Source: DATFRX01 sp035630615 (lineage in GTDB: Bacteria; Actinomycetota; Actinomycetes; Propionibacteriales; Nocardioidaceae). From it: a stretch of DNA of 64,000 nt. The translations under genes and the position numbers were made by a program. The stretch is taken from positions 1 to 64,000 of the forward strand of contig DASQKI010000043.1 of assembly GCA_035630615.1 (NCBI GenBank), written 5' to 3'. This document shows, in pieces, positions 1 to 8,485 of the stretch; positions within the stretch are counted from its first letter, which is position 1; each line of letters starts with the position of its first letter. The notes under the pieces were generated by a model. It was not told the origin of the DNA. It saw nothing but the letters and a program-made list of their open reading frames with translations, and did not search any database.

Positions 1-235
1 CCTTCTTGGCGTCATCGGAGATGTCGATGCCCGCCAGCAGCGGAAAGGCACAGTCGTCGAGCTCCATCGCGGTTCCCTCGGCCGCCTTCACGGCATCGGG
101 GATCTCCAGCAGGCTGAGGTGCACGGGTGTGTCCTCGCCCAGCATCTGGCCGCTGGCGATGCGGAACAGCAGCGCGTAGCCGATCGCGCCGGCGGCGCCG
201 GTTACGGTGACCTTGACGGGGGTAGTGCTGCTCAT
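1..235 (-). CDS. mdh: Malate dehydrogenase, N-terminal part (runs off left edge)
   Basis: NAD-dependent interconversion of malate and oxaloacetate (TCA cycle, cytoplasm). Only the first 78 residues lie in the window. The protein starts MSSTTPVKVTVTGAAG, with the Rossmann glycine motif GAAGAIG near residues 13-19, followed by ALLFRIASG and the MELDDCAFPLLAG segment typical of the cytosolic-like bacterial MDH type. The ATG at 235 is preceded by a purine-rich stretch with a GGAGACA-like ribosome site. It lies 39 bp downstream of icd on the same strand, so the two may be cotranscribed. A second, complete and clearly diverged malate dehydrogenase lies at 5142-6134, so this genome segment carries two paralogues. 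Identification is firm; the remainder of the gene is outside the window. Confidence 0.93.
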   Translation of the reverse strand, partial: MSSTTPVKVTVTGAAGAIGYALLFRIASGQMLGEDTPVHLSLLEIPDAVKAAEGTAMELDDCAFPLLAGIDISDDAKK

Positions 236-274
236 TTTGTGTCTCCTATTGGGGGAAAGGTTTTCGTGCGGCGC

Positions 275-1489
275 CTAGGCCGTCGCGCGCTGAAGGTTCT
301 CGTCGATCGACGAGAGGAACTCCTGGGTCGTCTGGAACTCCTGGTCGGGCCCGACGAGGAGCGCGAGGTCCTTTGTCATCTTCCCGCTCTCCACGGTTTC
401 GACGCATACCCGCTCCAGGGTCTCCGCGAACTCGCAGACCTCGGGCGTGTCGTCCATCCGGCCCCGAGCGCCGATGGCGCGGGTCCAGGCAAAGATCGAG
501 GCGATCGGGTTGGTGGACGTCGGCTCGCCCTTCTGGTGCAGCCGAAAGTGGCGGGTGACGGTGCCGTGCGCGGCCTCGGCCTCGACGGTCTTGCCGTCGG
601 GTGTCATCAGGACGCTGGTCATCAGCCCAAGTGAGCCGAAGCCCTGGGCGACGGTGTCGGACTGAACGTCGCCGTCGTAGTTCTTGCAGGCCCAGACGTA
701 GCCGCCCTCCCACTTGAGCGCGGCCGCGACCATGTCGTCGATCAGCCGGTGCTCGTACGTCAGACCGGCCGCCTCGAAGTCGGCCTTGAACTCGGTGTCG
801 AAGACCTCCTGGAAGAGGTCCTTGAAGCGCCCGTCGTAGGCCTTGAGGATCGTGTTCTTGGTCGACATGTAGACGGGGAAGCCGCGCTGCAGCCCGTAGC
901 GGAACGACGCGCGGGCGAAGTCGCGGATCGACGAGTCGAAGTTGTACATCCCCATCGCGACCCCGCCACCGGTGAACTCGGCGACGTCGAACTCCATCGG
1001 CTCGCTGCCGTCGTCCGGCGTGTACGTGATGGTGACCTTGCCGGGGCCGGGCACGACGAAGTTTTGCGCCTTGTACTGGTCGCCGTGGGCGTGACGGCCG
1101 ATGATGATCGGCTTGGTCCAGCCCGGCACCAGCCGTGGGATGTTGGAGATCACGATCGGCTCGCGGAAGATCACGCCGCCGAGGATGTTGCGGATCGTGC
1201 CGTTCGGCGACAGCCACATCTTCTTCAGGCCGAACTCCTCGACCCGGGCCTCGTCAGGCGTGATGGTGGCGCACTTGACGCCGACGCCGTACTCCTTGAT
1301 CGCGTTCGCGGCGTCGATCGTGATCTGGTCGTCGGTCGCGTCGCGGCTCTCGATGCCCAGGTCGTAGTACTTCAGATCGATGTCGAGGTACGGATGGATC
1401 AGGCGGTCCTTGATGAACTGCCAGATGATCCGCGTCATCTCGTCGCCGTCGAGCTCCACGACGGGGTTGGCGACCTTGATCTTGGACAT
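275..1489 (-). CDS. icd: Isocitrate dehydrogenase (NADP+), homodimeric type
   Basis: Oxidative decarboxylation of isocitrate to 2-oxoglutarate in the TCA cycle. The 404-residue length and sequence match the eukaryote-like subfamily of NADP-dependent IDH rather than the E. coli type. Visible signatures are the N-terminal NPVVELDGDEMTRIIW, the isocitrate-binding SPNGTIRN loop (residues 94-101), the YVWACKNYDGDVQSD metal-binding segment, and HGTVTRHFR for NADP. The ATG at 1489 gives the family's usual N terminus (MSKIKVANPVVE). The partial mdh lies immediately downstream, and the gene is divergent from the lipoprotein at 1633. Very secure call. Confidence 0.97.
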   Translation of the reverse strand: MSKIKVANPVVELDGDEMTRIIWQFIKDRLIHPYLDIDLKYYDLGIESRDATDDQITIDAANAIKEYGVGVKCATITPDEARVEEFGLKKMWLSPNGTIRNILGGVIFREPIVISNIPRLVPGWTKPIIIGRHAHGDQYKAQNFVVPGPGKVTITYTPDDGSEPMEFDVAEFTGGGVAMGMYNFDSSIRDFARASFRYGLQRGFPVYMSTKNTILKAYDGRFKDLFQEVFDTEFKADFEAAGLTYEHRLIDDMVAAALKWEGGYVWACKNYDGDVQSDTVAQGFGSLGLMTSVLMTPDGKTVEAEAAHGTVTRHFRLHQKGEPTSTNPIASIFAWTRAIGARGRMDDTPEVCEFAETLERVCVETVESGKMTKDLALLVGPDQEFQTTQEFLSSIDENLQRATA

Positions 1490-1632
1490 GCGACCGGTTC
1501 TCCCTTGGCGTCAGATTGCTTGACGTCAAGATATCTCATCCGATCTGGTGTCCACAGACCGGCGTGGGGGCGGCTAATCTGAGCGCCGACGTCCCGGGGC
1601 GCCCGCCCCGCTCGGGAAAGGACTTCGTCCTC

Positions 1633-4005
1633 GTGAATCGTGTGATCAAGGCCCTCGTGGCCTCCGGTGTTACCGCTGCCCTCGTCGCGACAATGGCGGC
1701 CTGCGACCCGGACTCCGACTCGACCTCCGGCTCGTCGGAGGGCTCCACCACGCCGACCGCCGACCCGGCGGCGAGCGAAAGCGTGCAGCCGATCTATGCC
1801 TACGTCGCGCACAACGAGATCTTCGTCATGGACGGCGACCACCAGATCGGCCACGTCGACGGCGACGACCCCTTCCCCTCGCTGGCGTGGAGCGACGACG
1901 CCCGTTATCTCGCCGTGCTGCAGGGCGGCGTGCTGACGGTGCTCGACGTCGAGTCCGGTCAGACCTCCGAGCTCGACTGCACGTCGTGCGGTGCGATGAC
2001 GATCTGGGGCGACCGGTTGGTCGTGTCCGAGCCGGCCGCCGGAGCCGGCTTCGCCTACGACCTGGTGACCTATGCGCTTCCGGACCTGTCCGGCCGCCAA
2101 CTGCTGCGTGCCGACTTCCCGAGGCCGGTCGGCTACTGGTGGAAGGTCTCGGTGGCGGGCGACGACCTCGTCGCGTTCGGCGCGGAGGAGAACGGAGGAG
2201 CCCGCAGCTCGCTGGACATCTACCTCGTACATCCCGACGGCAGCACCGCGCGGGTCGGCAAGCGCGAGTACGCCGGCCCTGCCGGTTTCGCCTACGCAGC
2301 GGACTCGGCGTACGGCGGGCCGCGCTTCGCCTATGTGTCGCAGACCTCCGGAGGCGTTTGCACCGGGGAGAGTCGGGCGCTGCTCGTCGATCCGGCCTCT
2401 CCGGAGGGGGCGACCGAGACCGACGCCACGGACGTCTTCCACCACCCGCTGATCTCGGAGGCGATGGACGAGTTCATCGACGTCTGGTTCGGCACCGACG
2501 GCATGCTCTATGCGACCGCACACACCCGATCGTGCGAGTTCTCCGCCGGCGGCTACGCGAAGGATCTGGCGCCTCCGGGCGTGTGGCGACTAGACGGGAC
2601 CCAGTGGGTGTCGGTGGACGACCGGCCACTCCTGTCCGAGCGGGTCTTCGGGCCGGACGAGCGGGTCGAGATCACGATGAACCCGGACGCCCCGGGCCCG
2701 AACGGCGAGCTGTGGGGCACCCTGCGCTGGATCACCGCCGACGGCGCTACCGTGCTGAGCCGAGGCGCGAGCCAGATCTCGACGCCGCCGTACGCCGCCG
2801 ACGAGCCGGACGCGCCAGTCGAGGAGCCCGACCGCGAAGAGCTCGCGGAGCGGTTCGCGCCGATGATCTGGATCGCCAAGGGCGAGGAGCTGCAGCCGAT
2901 CGACGCCGACCGGATCATCGCGGAGTCCGACCTGATGTTCTCCAACCCCGGTCCGGGCGGCTGCCCCGACCCGATCGTGTCCGACGAGAGCGTCGACGCC
3001 CAGCGGCTCGCAGCCGGCGGATACGTCGCGTACGAGCAGGTCAACGGCTGCCAAGACGGCAAGCGCTGGGTGACCAACGAAGGACCGGCCCCGATGGACC
3101 GAGACCAGGCCGGCTTCTATCTCGACATTCGCGATGCGGCGTTCGGCGGCGACGGCAACACGGCGCCGGTCTACGTGGAGTTCAAGGACGGGCAATACCT
3201 CGTCTACTGGTTCGCGTACGGCGACAACAACGCAACCCTCGGGCCGGTCAAGGACTTCGACCACGAGGGCGACTGGGAGCGGATGGGCGTGCGGCTGGAC
3301 GCCAACAACGAGCCGACCGACACGGTCTACTGGACCCACGGGGCGCCGTGCAGCGTCCCGTGGCCGGCGGCGCCGAAGGATGGCGAGCACCCGATCGGCT
3401 TCGCGGCGAAGGGCACCCACGCGACGTACCCCGAGGCCGGTCGCTTCCGATACGAGTTCGTCGACCGCACCAGCGCCGGCACCCGATGGGAGACCTGGAC
3501 CGGCGCCGAGTTCGCCGACGAGCAGCCGTGGTGGAGCTACACCGGAGCGTGGGGCACGGTCGGCCAGGGCAAGCACTCGACAGGGCCGGACGGGCCGAGC
3601 CCGGACGGCAACAACCTCGCAGCCGCGCTCGACGCCCAGCCGTGCAAGGAGTTCGGATCCGACGTCCCCGAGGCGTTCTACGGGCACTGGCGATCGCAGG
3701 GGCCAGTCGACCAGCCGGGGTCGACGACGGATTACTACGCGGAGCTGACCGTCTACGGCGGCGAGTCCTCCGAGCAGGTCGGGCAGAGCTACTACCCGGG
3801 GTTGGAGTGCCGCGGCGCTCTCACCCTGAAGGACGCCGACGACGACAAGCTCGTGCTCATCGAGCAGATCCAGTCAGACCCGCGCGACACGTGTGCCGAC
3901 AAGGTGACGATCACCCTGCGCCCCGACGAAGACGGGTTGGCCTATACCGGTACGTCGGGACTCATCCACAAGACCTCGGCCCGGGCGGTGCTCGAGCCAC
4001 GCTGA
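1633..4005 (+). CDS. Secreted lipoprotein with N-terminal propeller-like region and Vps62-like (DUF946-like) domain
   Basis: A 790-residue predicted surface lipoprotein of unknown function. Starting at the GTG at 1633, it has a basic n-region, a hydrophobic stretch and a lipobox ending ATMAAC (lipidated Cys about residue 24), then a Ser/Thr/Pro-rich linker. Residues about 50-430 contain repeated short beta-strand blocks reminiscent of a TolB/WD40-like propeller. Residues about 450-700 contain FAPMIWIAKGEELQPID, VYWFAYGDNNATLG, FDHEGDWERM and KGTHATYP, which resemble the Vps62/DUF946 family. The frame is open upstream to 1516, but only the GTG with GGAAAGGA upstream gives a normal signal peptide. 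The enzymatic or structural role is unknown. Confidence 0.85.
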   Translation: MNRVIKALVASGVTAALVATMAACDPDSDSTSGSSEGSTTPTADPAASESVQPIYAYVAHNEIFVMDGDHQIGHVDGDDPFPSLAWSDDARYLAVLQGGVLTVLDVESGQTSELDCTSCGAMTIWGDRLVVSEPAAGAGFAYDLVTYALPDLSGRQLLRADFPRPVGYWWKVSVAGDDLVAFGAEENGGARSSLDIYLVHPDGSTARVGKREYAGPAGFAYAADSAYGGPRFAYVSQTSGGVCTGESRALLVDPASPEGATETDATDVFHHPLISEAMDEFIDVWFGTDGMLYATAHTRSCEFSAGGYAKDLAPPGVWRLDGTQWVSVDDRPLLSERVFGPDERVEITMNPDAPGPNGELWGTLRWITADGATVLSRGASQISTPPYAADEPDAPVEEPDREELAERFAPMIWIAKGEELQPIDADRIIAESDLMFSNPGPGGCPDPIVSDESVDAQRLAAGGYVAYEQVNGCQDGKRWVTNEGPAPMDRDQAGFYLDIRDAAFGGDGNTAPVYVEFKDGQYLVYWFAYGDNNATLGPVKDFDHEGDWERMGVRLDANNEPTDTVYWTHGAPCSVPWPAAPKDGEHPIGFAAKGTHATYPEAGRFRYEFVDRTSAGTRWETWTGAEFADEQPWWSYTGAWGTVGQGKHSTGPDGPSPDGNNLAAALDAQPCKEFGSDVPEAFYGHWRSQGPVDQPGSTTDYYAELTVYGGESSEQVGQSYYPGLECRGALTLKDADDDKLVLIEQIQSDPRDTCADKVTITLRPDEDGLAYTGTSGLIHKTSARAVLEPR

Positions 4006-4021
4006 CGTCGAGGCGGCCCGA

Positions 4022-4470
4022 CTAGACCGAGACCTCGTCGCCGATCCAGCGGTAGAACGGCGACACCTGCTCGGCGGCGGTGCCGCCCGGAACCGTCGGC
4101 AGGCCCGCCGCTTGCCAAGCGTGAAATCCGCCGGCGAGATCGGTCGCGTCCAGGCCGAGCGAGCACAGGGCCTCGGCCGCGAGCGACGAGGTGTAACCCT
4201 CCGAGCAGAAGACGACCCACCGCTGCCCTGGCGTAGCGATCCGGAGTCGAGCGCTCGACGACGGATGTAGCCGCCACTCGAGGTGGTTGCGCTCGACGAC
4301 GAGCGCCCCGGGGATCTCGCCCTCCCGCACCCGCTGGGCATAGGGGCGGATGTCGACCATCCACGCGCCGTCGGCAACCGCTCGGCACGCACCGATCGGG
4401 TCGAGCCGGTCCAGCCCGACCGCGCGGCGGCCAGCATGTCGTCGACCGACGCGTACGCCGCCCCGCTCAT
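4022..4470 (-). pseudogene. Rhodanese-like domain protein, frameshifted (one base missing)
   Basis: Single-domain rhodanese-type sulfurtransferase. The catalytic loop CSEGYTSS follows VVF, and the family signature EGEIPGALVVERNHLEW is intact. The expected N terminus (MSGAAYASVDDMLAAARSG) starts at the ATG at 4470, whose first bases overlap the stop codon of the upstream cysteine dioxygenase (ATGA). That frame leaves the rhodanese frame near 4414-4419; the family sequence resumes as LDRLDPIGACRAVADGAW in the frame used by the rest of the gene. One extra base in the GGG run there would restore a protein of about 149 residues. Internal initiation at the ATG at 4360 would give a truncated 112-residue form. 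Either the gene is inactivated or the assembly has lost a base. The cotranscribed neighbour points to sulfur-amino-acid catabolism. Confidence 0.8.
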
Positions 4471-4991
4471 CGGATCAGCGAGCGCGGCACGGCCGGTTCC
4501 GGATCGTCGGTCTCCAGCGCTCCGACGACGGTGAGCCGGCCGTCGCGAACGTCGTAGAACTTCATCAGGCACAGCGGCGGCGAGTACGCGTGCACGCTGA
4601 CCGCCGGGGCCCCGGACACGTTGCGTACGTCGTGCACATAGGACGCCCCGAACGACACGATGGCGTCGGCGAGATGCGCACGCTCACGCACGGAGCCCGC
4701 GCTCGGACCCGACCCGACGAACGTCACCTCCGACAGCTCCCCCGACACCACGGTGAACGCGCCGGACGACCCGCCGTGGTCGTGGAGCCTGGTGCTCTGC
4801 GTCGGCAGCCAGCCGATCAGCCAGACGTCGACGGTCTCGTCGCGATGGATCCGGCGATGCCAGCGACGCTCGGCGTCGAACCCGACCGATGGATGGTTGC
4901 CCGCGCGTACCTCGTCGGCGAGCGTGCGGGTGAGCTCGGCCAGTCGGGCCGGTCCGAAGCCGTTGCGCTGCGCCACGTCGATGTTGACCAT
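4467..4991 (-). CDS. Cysteine dioxygenase type I family (cupin)
   Basis: Non-heme iron enzyme expected to oxidise cysteine to cysteine sulfinate. The 174-residue protein has the cupin iron ligands: HDH within TRLHDHGGSSGAFTVVSG (His about 70 and 72) and the later His in YVHDVRN (about residue 120). The GGSSGAFTV loop is typical of the bacterial CDO subgroup. The start at 4991 (MVNIDVAQRNG) is chosen because residues upstream do not resemble the family; the ribosome site is weak. It overlaps the rhodanese gene by four bases, so the two are probably translated together and may handle cysteine-derived sulfur. Substrate could also be another thiol such as 3-mercaptopropionate. Confidence 0.85.
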   Translation of the reverse strand: MVNIDVAQRNGFGPARLAELTRTLADEVRAGNHPSVGFDAERRWHRRIHRDETVDVWLIGWLPTQSTRLHDHGGSSGAFTVVSGELSEVTFVGSGPSAGSVRERAHLADAIVSFGASYVHDVRNVSGAPAVSVHAYSPPLCLMKFYDVRDGRLTVVGALETDDPEPAVPRSLIR

Positions 4992-5141
4992 GACGTCAGT
5001 GTGCCCATTGTCTCGTAATAGGACAAACTTAGTAGTCCTTCGTTGTAGGCGTGTCGCGAGCAAACACCGACCACGACGCCGCCGCGCGATCCGACCTTGC
5101 TAGCGTCCGAGCCGACACGTCGACCGATGCGAGGAGAACTC

Positions 5142-6134
5142 GTGATTGCCACGCCCGTCAAAGTCGCCGTCACCGGTGCGGCCGGCCAGATCGGCTACAG
5201 CCTGCTGTTTCGGATCGCGAGCGGAGACCTGCTCGGCCCGGACACTCCGGTGGAGCTCCGGCTGCTCGAGATCAGCCCGGCCCTCCCGGCGCTCGAGGGC
5301 GTCGTGATGGAGCTCGACGACTGTGCGTTCGCCAACCTCGCCGGCATCGAGACGACCGACGACCCCAACGTCGCCTTCGACGGCGCCAACATCGCCCTTC
5401 TCGTCGGCGCCCGACCGCGTACCAAGGGCATGGAGCGCGGCGATCTGCTCGAGGCCAACGGTGCGATCTTCACCGGCCAGGGCAAGGCCATCAACGACCA
5501 CGCGGCCGACGACATCCGGGTCACGGTGACCGGCAACCCGGCCAATACCAATGCCCTGATCACGATGTCCAACGCACCCGACGTGCCAGCCGAGCGTTTC
5601 GCCGCCCTCACCCGACTCGACCACAACCGGGCACTCGCCCAGCTCGCCGCCAAGACCGGAGCACCGGTCGGCGCGATCCGGCACCTCACCATCTGGGGCA
5701 ACCACTCGGCGACGCAATACCCCGACGTGTTCCACGCCGAGGTCGAGGGCAAGCCGGCGGCCGAGCTGATCGGCGACCAGGCCTGGCTCGAAGACGACTT
5801 CATCCCGACCGTCCAAAAGCGCGGCGCCGCGATCATCGAGGCCCGCGGCGCTTCGTCGGCCGCATCCGCCGCGTCGGCGACGATCGACCACACTCGCGAC
5901 TGGTTGTCGGGCACACCGGCCAGCGACTGGGTTTCGATGGCGATCCCCTCGGACGGCTCCTACGGCGTACCCGAGGGGCTGATCTCGTCGTTCCCGGTCA
6001 CCTGCTCCGACGGCGCGTACGAGGTGGTCCAGGGCCTGGAGATCAACGAGTTCTCGCGTACGCGGATCGACGTCAGCGCGCAGGAGTTGGCCGACGAGCG
6101 CGATGCCGTCCGCGGCCTGGGCCTGATCGGCTAG
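5142..6134 (+). CDS. mdh: Malate dehydrogenase, complete second copy
   Basis: Full-length 330-residue NAD-dependent malate dehydrogenase. The Rossmann motif GAAGQIGYSLL lies at residues 12-22, the substrate-binding NPANTNALI follows, TRLDHNRALAQL contains the catalytic Asp region, and WGNHSATQYPD contains the catalytic His. The GTG at 5142 has a good GAGGAG ribosome site six bases upstream. The frame is open further up, but the extra residues are unlike the family. The stop overlaps the stop of the convergent DUF3017 gene by two bases. It is recognisably paralogous to the gene at the left edge but differs at many positions; the mdh-DUF3017-folD order is the usual actinobacterial arrangement, so this copy is probably the ancestral one. 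Confidence 0.96.
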   Translation: MIATPVKVAVTGAAGQIGYSLLFRIASGDLLGPDTPVELRLLEISPALPALEGVVMELDDCAFANLAGIETTDDPNVAFDGANIALLVGARPRTKGMERGDLLEANGAIFTGQGKAINDHAADDIRVTVTGNPANTNALITMSNAPDVPAERFAALTRLDHNRALAQLAAKTGAPVGAIRHLTIWGNHSATQYPDVFHAEVEGKPAAELIGDQAWLEDDFIPTVQKRGAAIIEARGASSAASAASATIDHTRDWLSGTPASDWVSMAIPSDGSYGVPEGLISSFPVTCSDGAYEVVQGLEINEFSRTRIDVSAQELADERDAVRGLGLIG

Positions 6135-6409
6135 GGCTGGTCGGGCACGATCACGGCCAGCACGACGAGGGCGATGCCGAGCGCCAGCATCGTCACGACG
6201 TCGGTCCCGCGTCGACGGATTCGGAGCAGCCCGGCCATCCTGTCGGGGATCGTGGCTCGGCCGAGCCCGGCGGCGATCAGCCCGCCACCGCAGACGCCGA
6301 CGCCGATACGCCAGGGGCCGGTCGCCGCGAGCACGAGGCCGACCACGACACTGATGGCCACCATGCTGTAGAGCAATCCCCCAAGTGATGGACGGAGCGC
6401 TCGACTCAT
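6131..6409 (-). CDS. DUF3017 small membrane protein
   Basis: A 92-residue protein with three hydrophobic segments (about residues 10-28, 33-48 and 72-90) separated by a basic loop RIRRRGTD. Sequence and position match the actinobacterial DUF3017 family, which sits between mdh and folD. Its ATG overlaps the folD stop codon (ATGA at 6406-6409), indicating translational coupling. Function is unknown; no catalytic motif is visible. Confidence 0.85.
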   Translation of the reverse strand: MSRALRPSLGGLLYSMVAISVVVGLVLAATGPWRIGVGVCGGGLIAAGLGRATIPDRMAGLLRIRRRGTDVVTMLALGIALVVLAVIVPDQP

Positions 6410-7278
6410 TCAGGCTGCGTCCGTTCGGCCGCTTCGACGACGTTGGTGAGCAGCATCGCGCGAGTCATCGGACCGACGCCGCCAGGGTTGGGTGAGACCC
6501 AGCCGGCAACCTCGCGTACGTCGGCGGCGACGTCGCCCACGATGCCCTCGGGCCCGCGGCTGACCCCGACATCGAGGACGGCCGCGCCGGGCTTGACCAT
6601 GTCGGCGGTGACCAGCTGCGGTACGCCGGCGGCGGCGACGATGATGTCGGCCTGCCGGGTGTGCGCCGCGAGGTCACGGGTGCCGGTGTGGCACTGCGTC
6701 ACGGTGGCGTTTTCGCTCTTGCGGGTGAGAAGCAGACCGAGTGACCGGCCGACGGTGATGCCCCGGCCGATCACGCACACGTCGGCGCCGGCGATCTCGA
6801 CGTCGTGCCGGCGAAGCAACTCGATGACGCCACGCGGCGTACACGGCAGCGGGGCGGGCCGGCCCAGGGCTAGCCAGCCGAGGTTGATCGGATGCAGACC
6901 GTCGGCGTCTTTGATCGGGTCGATCTGCTCGAGGATCGGGTATTCGTCGAGGTGCTTCGGCAACGGCAGCTGCACGATGTAGCCGGTGCAGGTCGGATCG
7001 GCGTTGAGCTTGGCGACATGCGTCTCGACCTCACCCTGCGACACGCTCGCGTCGAGGTCGACGCGGATCGACTCGATGCCGACCTCGGCGCAGTCGCGGT
7101 GCTTGCCGTTGACGTACCACCGGCTGCCGGGGTCGTCGCCGACGAGGACCGTGCCGAGTCCGGGGGTCACACCGGCTGCGCGCAGGCGCGTGACACGCTC
7201 CCGCAGGTCGGCTTTGATGGTCGCCGCCGTTGCCTTGCCATCGAGTATCCGGGCCGTCACGGGGCGACAGTCTGCCAT
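6406..7278 (-). CDS. folD: Bifunctional methylenetetrahydrofolate dehydrogenase / methenyltetrahydrofolate cyclohydrolase
   Basis: Supplies 10-formyl-THF for purine synthesis by oxidising methylene-THF and hydrolysing methenyl-THF. The FolD signatures are all present: SRWYVNGKHRDCAEVGI with the catalytic Tyr and Lys, VQLPLPKHLDE, DGLHPINLG, the Rossmann motif GRGITVGRSLGLLL, and the C-terminal PGGVGPMTRAMLLTN. Two starts are reasonable: ATG at 7278 (290 residues, GAGGTGG about ten bases upstream) or GTG at 7260, which begins VTARILDGKATAA as in most family members. It precedes DUF3017 with a four-base overlap. In related actinomycetes purH normally follows closely upstream; here a 1.1-kb palindrome-flanked plus-strand gene separates them. 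Confidence 0.95.
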   Translation of the reverse strand: MADCRPVTARILDGKATAATIKADLRERVTRLRAAGVTPGLGTVLVGDDPGSRWYVNGKHRDCAEVGIESIRVDLDASVSQGEVETHVAKLNADPTCTGYIVQLPLPKHLDEYPILEQIDPIKDADGLHPINLGWLALGRPAPLPCTPRGVIELLRRHDVEIAGADVCVIGRGITVGRSLGLLLTRKSENATVTQCHTGTRDLAAHTRQADIIVAAAGVPQLVTADMVKPGAAVLDVGVSRGPEGIVGDVAADVREVAGWVSPNPGGVGPMTRAMLLTNVVEAAERTQPE

Positions 7279-7297
7279 GGCGTCCCAGCCACCTCGC

Positions 7298-7354
7298 CGA
7301 GTGGCGCACCGTCGTCGCGATTCGCCCCCGAAAGTGACAACCATGCGCCACTCG
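7298..7354. repeat. 57-bp palindromic repeat, family A, copy 1
   Basis: An imperfect inverted repeat. The left end is CGAGTGGCGCAC and the right end ATGCGCCACTCG, which is complementary except at one position. The middle 33 bp is not shared with the other copies. It lies between folD and the start of the gene at 7438. Copies of exactly the same length occur at 8414-8470 and 45009-45065. Confidence 0.9.
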
Positions 7355-7437
7355 CGGGCTGTGGACGGCCGACGCTCCATCCACAGATTGCTCGAGGAGG
7401 CCGCCGGCGACTATGCGCCGAGATCAGGCTGCGAGGC

Positions 7438-8448
7438 ATGAGTGAGCCTCCTGCCTTCCGCTATCGCGACCGCCATCTGTTCGGTGTCTCCGCGAGCCAG
7501 CTCCGGCGCGCGCCTTGGGTGAGTCCGACTCACGGCACGTACCTGCACGCCGCCGATTGTGATGACCTTCGAGCGCTCTGCCGTGCCATCGCGCTCGCAC
7601 TACCCGGCGACGCGGTCTTCACCCATGTCACGGCAGCGGCACTCCGCGACTGGTGGCTCCCGTCGCTCGCCATACCGCTGATCGCTCGCAGCGGCGCCGA
7701 CGCACCGCACCTCGACCGGCGCGGCGTCTACGTCCGACGTTGCGCGATTCCGCAGGGCCAGCGGGTGGGAATTGGCGGGCTCAGATTAGCCACGTCCGAG
7801 CGAACCATCGTCGAGCTCGCTGAGGACCTGTCGCTCATCGACCTGGTGGTCGCGATCGACGGCGCTCTCCACCGCGGCGACTGCGACCTCGCATCGCTTC
7901 GCCGAGCAGTCGTCCCACGGCGCCGCGGCGTACGCGTTCTACGCCGGGCGATTGAGCTCGCCGACGGACGCAGCGAGTCGCCATGGGAGACCATCCTGCG
8001 GCTCGTTCATGTCCTCTGCGGCGTCACAGTCACACCGCAGTACGTCGTCACTGAAGACAACGGGACCTTCGTCGCTCGCGGTGACCTTCGTGTCGGCAAC
8101 AGTCGCCGGTTGCATGAGTACGACGGTGCCGTTCACCGTGAGCTGAATCAGCAGCGCGATGACCTCCGCCGCGACAAGGCATTGAGTCGGATCTACTGGG
8201 AGAGGTATGGCTTCGCCGCACCGGAGATCCGAGCCGACCCAGGCCGAATCATTCGCGATGCGGAAACCGCGCTCGGGCTGCCGCACGATCCTCAGCGACT
8301 CCAGTGGTGGTGGTACGAATACGAGCTGAGCAGCCTGTCGCCAATGGGATGGGCCGCACTCAAGCGACGGCTCAGCCGGTTCGATCGGACCGACCTACCG
8401 CGGCCGCGTGCCTCGAGTGGCGCACGGTCGCCATTTCCAGGGGTCTGA
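7438..8448 (+). CDS. Hypothetical protein with AbiEi-like N terminus and Vsr/DUF559-like nuclease-fold C terminus
   Basis: A 336-residue protein of unknown function. The N-terminal third (ASQLRRAPWVSPTHGTYL, then FTHVTAAALRDW) resembles the helix-rich start of actinobacterial AbiEi-antitoxin-like proteins. The C-terminal part (PWETILRLV, RGDLRVG, HEYDG, then QQRDDLRRDKAL and YGF) resembles the Vsr/DUF559 endonuclease-like fold, with Asp and Glu/Asp in the usual places. Activity is unproven. The gene runs opposite to the surrounding folD-purH operon and is flanked by two copies of the same 57-bp palindrome; the last codons (SSGARSPFPGV) are encoded by the second copy. This arrangement suggests an inserted accessory gene. 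Confidence 0.65.
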   Translation: MSEPPAFRYRDRHLFGVSASQLRRAPWVSPTHGTYLHAADCDDLRALCRAIALALPGDAVFTHVTAAALRDWWLPSLAIPLIARSGADAPHLDRRGVYVRRCAIPQGQRVGIGGLRLATSERTIVELAEDLSLIDLVVAIDGALHRGDCDLASLRRAVVPRRRGVRVLRRAIELADGRSESPWETILRLVHVLCGVTVTPQYVVTEDNGTFVARGDLRVGNSRRLHEYDGAVHRELNQQRDDLRRDKALSRIYWERYGFAAPEIRADPGRIIRDAETALGLPHDPQRLQWWWYEYELSSLSPMGWAALKRRLSRFDRTDLPRPRASSGARSPFPGV

Positions 8449-8470
8449 TCCGACGACCGTGCGCCACTCG
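8414..8470. repeat. 57-bp palindromic repeat, family A, copy 2
   Basis: The best hairpin of the family: the first 17 bases CGAGTGGCGCACGGTCG are perfectly complementary to the last 17. It overlaps the last codons and stop of the gene at 7438-8448 and ends 16 bp before the stop of purH. No T-run follows, so a simple intrinsic terminator is not indicated, although an RNA hairpin at the convergent junction is possible. Confidence 0.9.
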
Positions 8471-8485
8471 GCGGATCGCGGCGGG

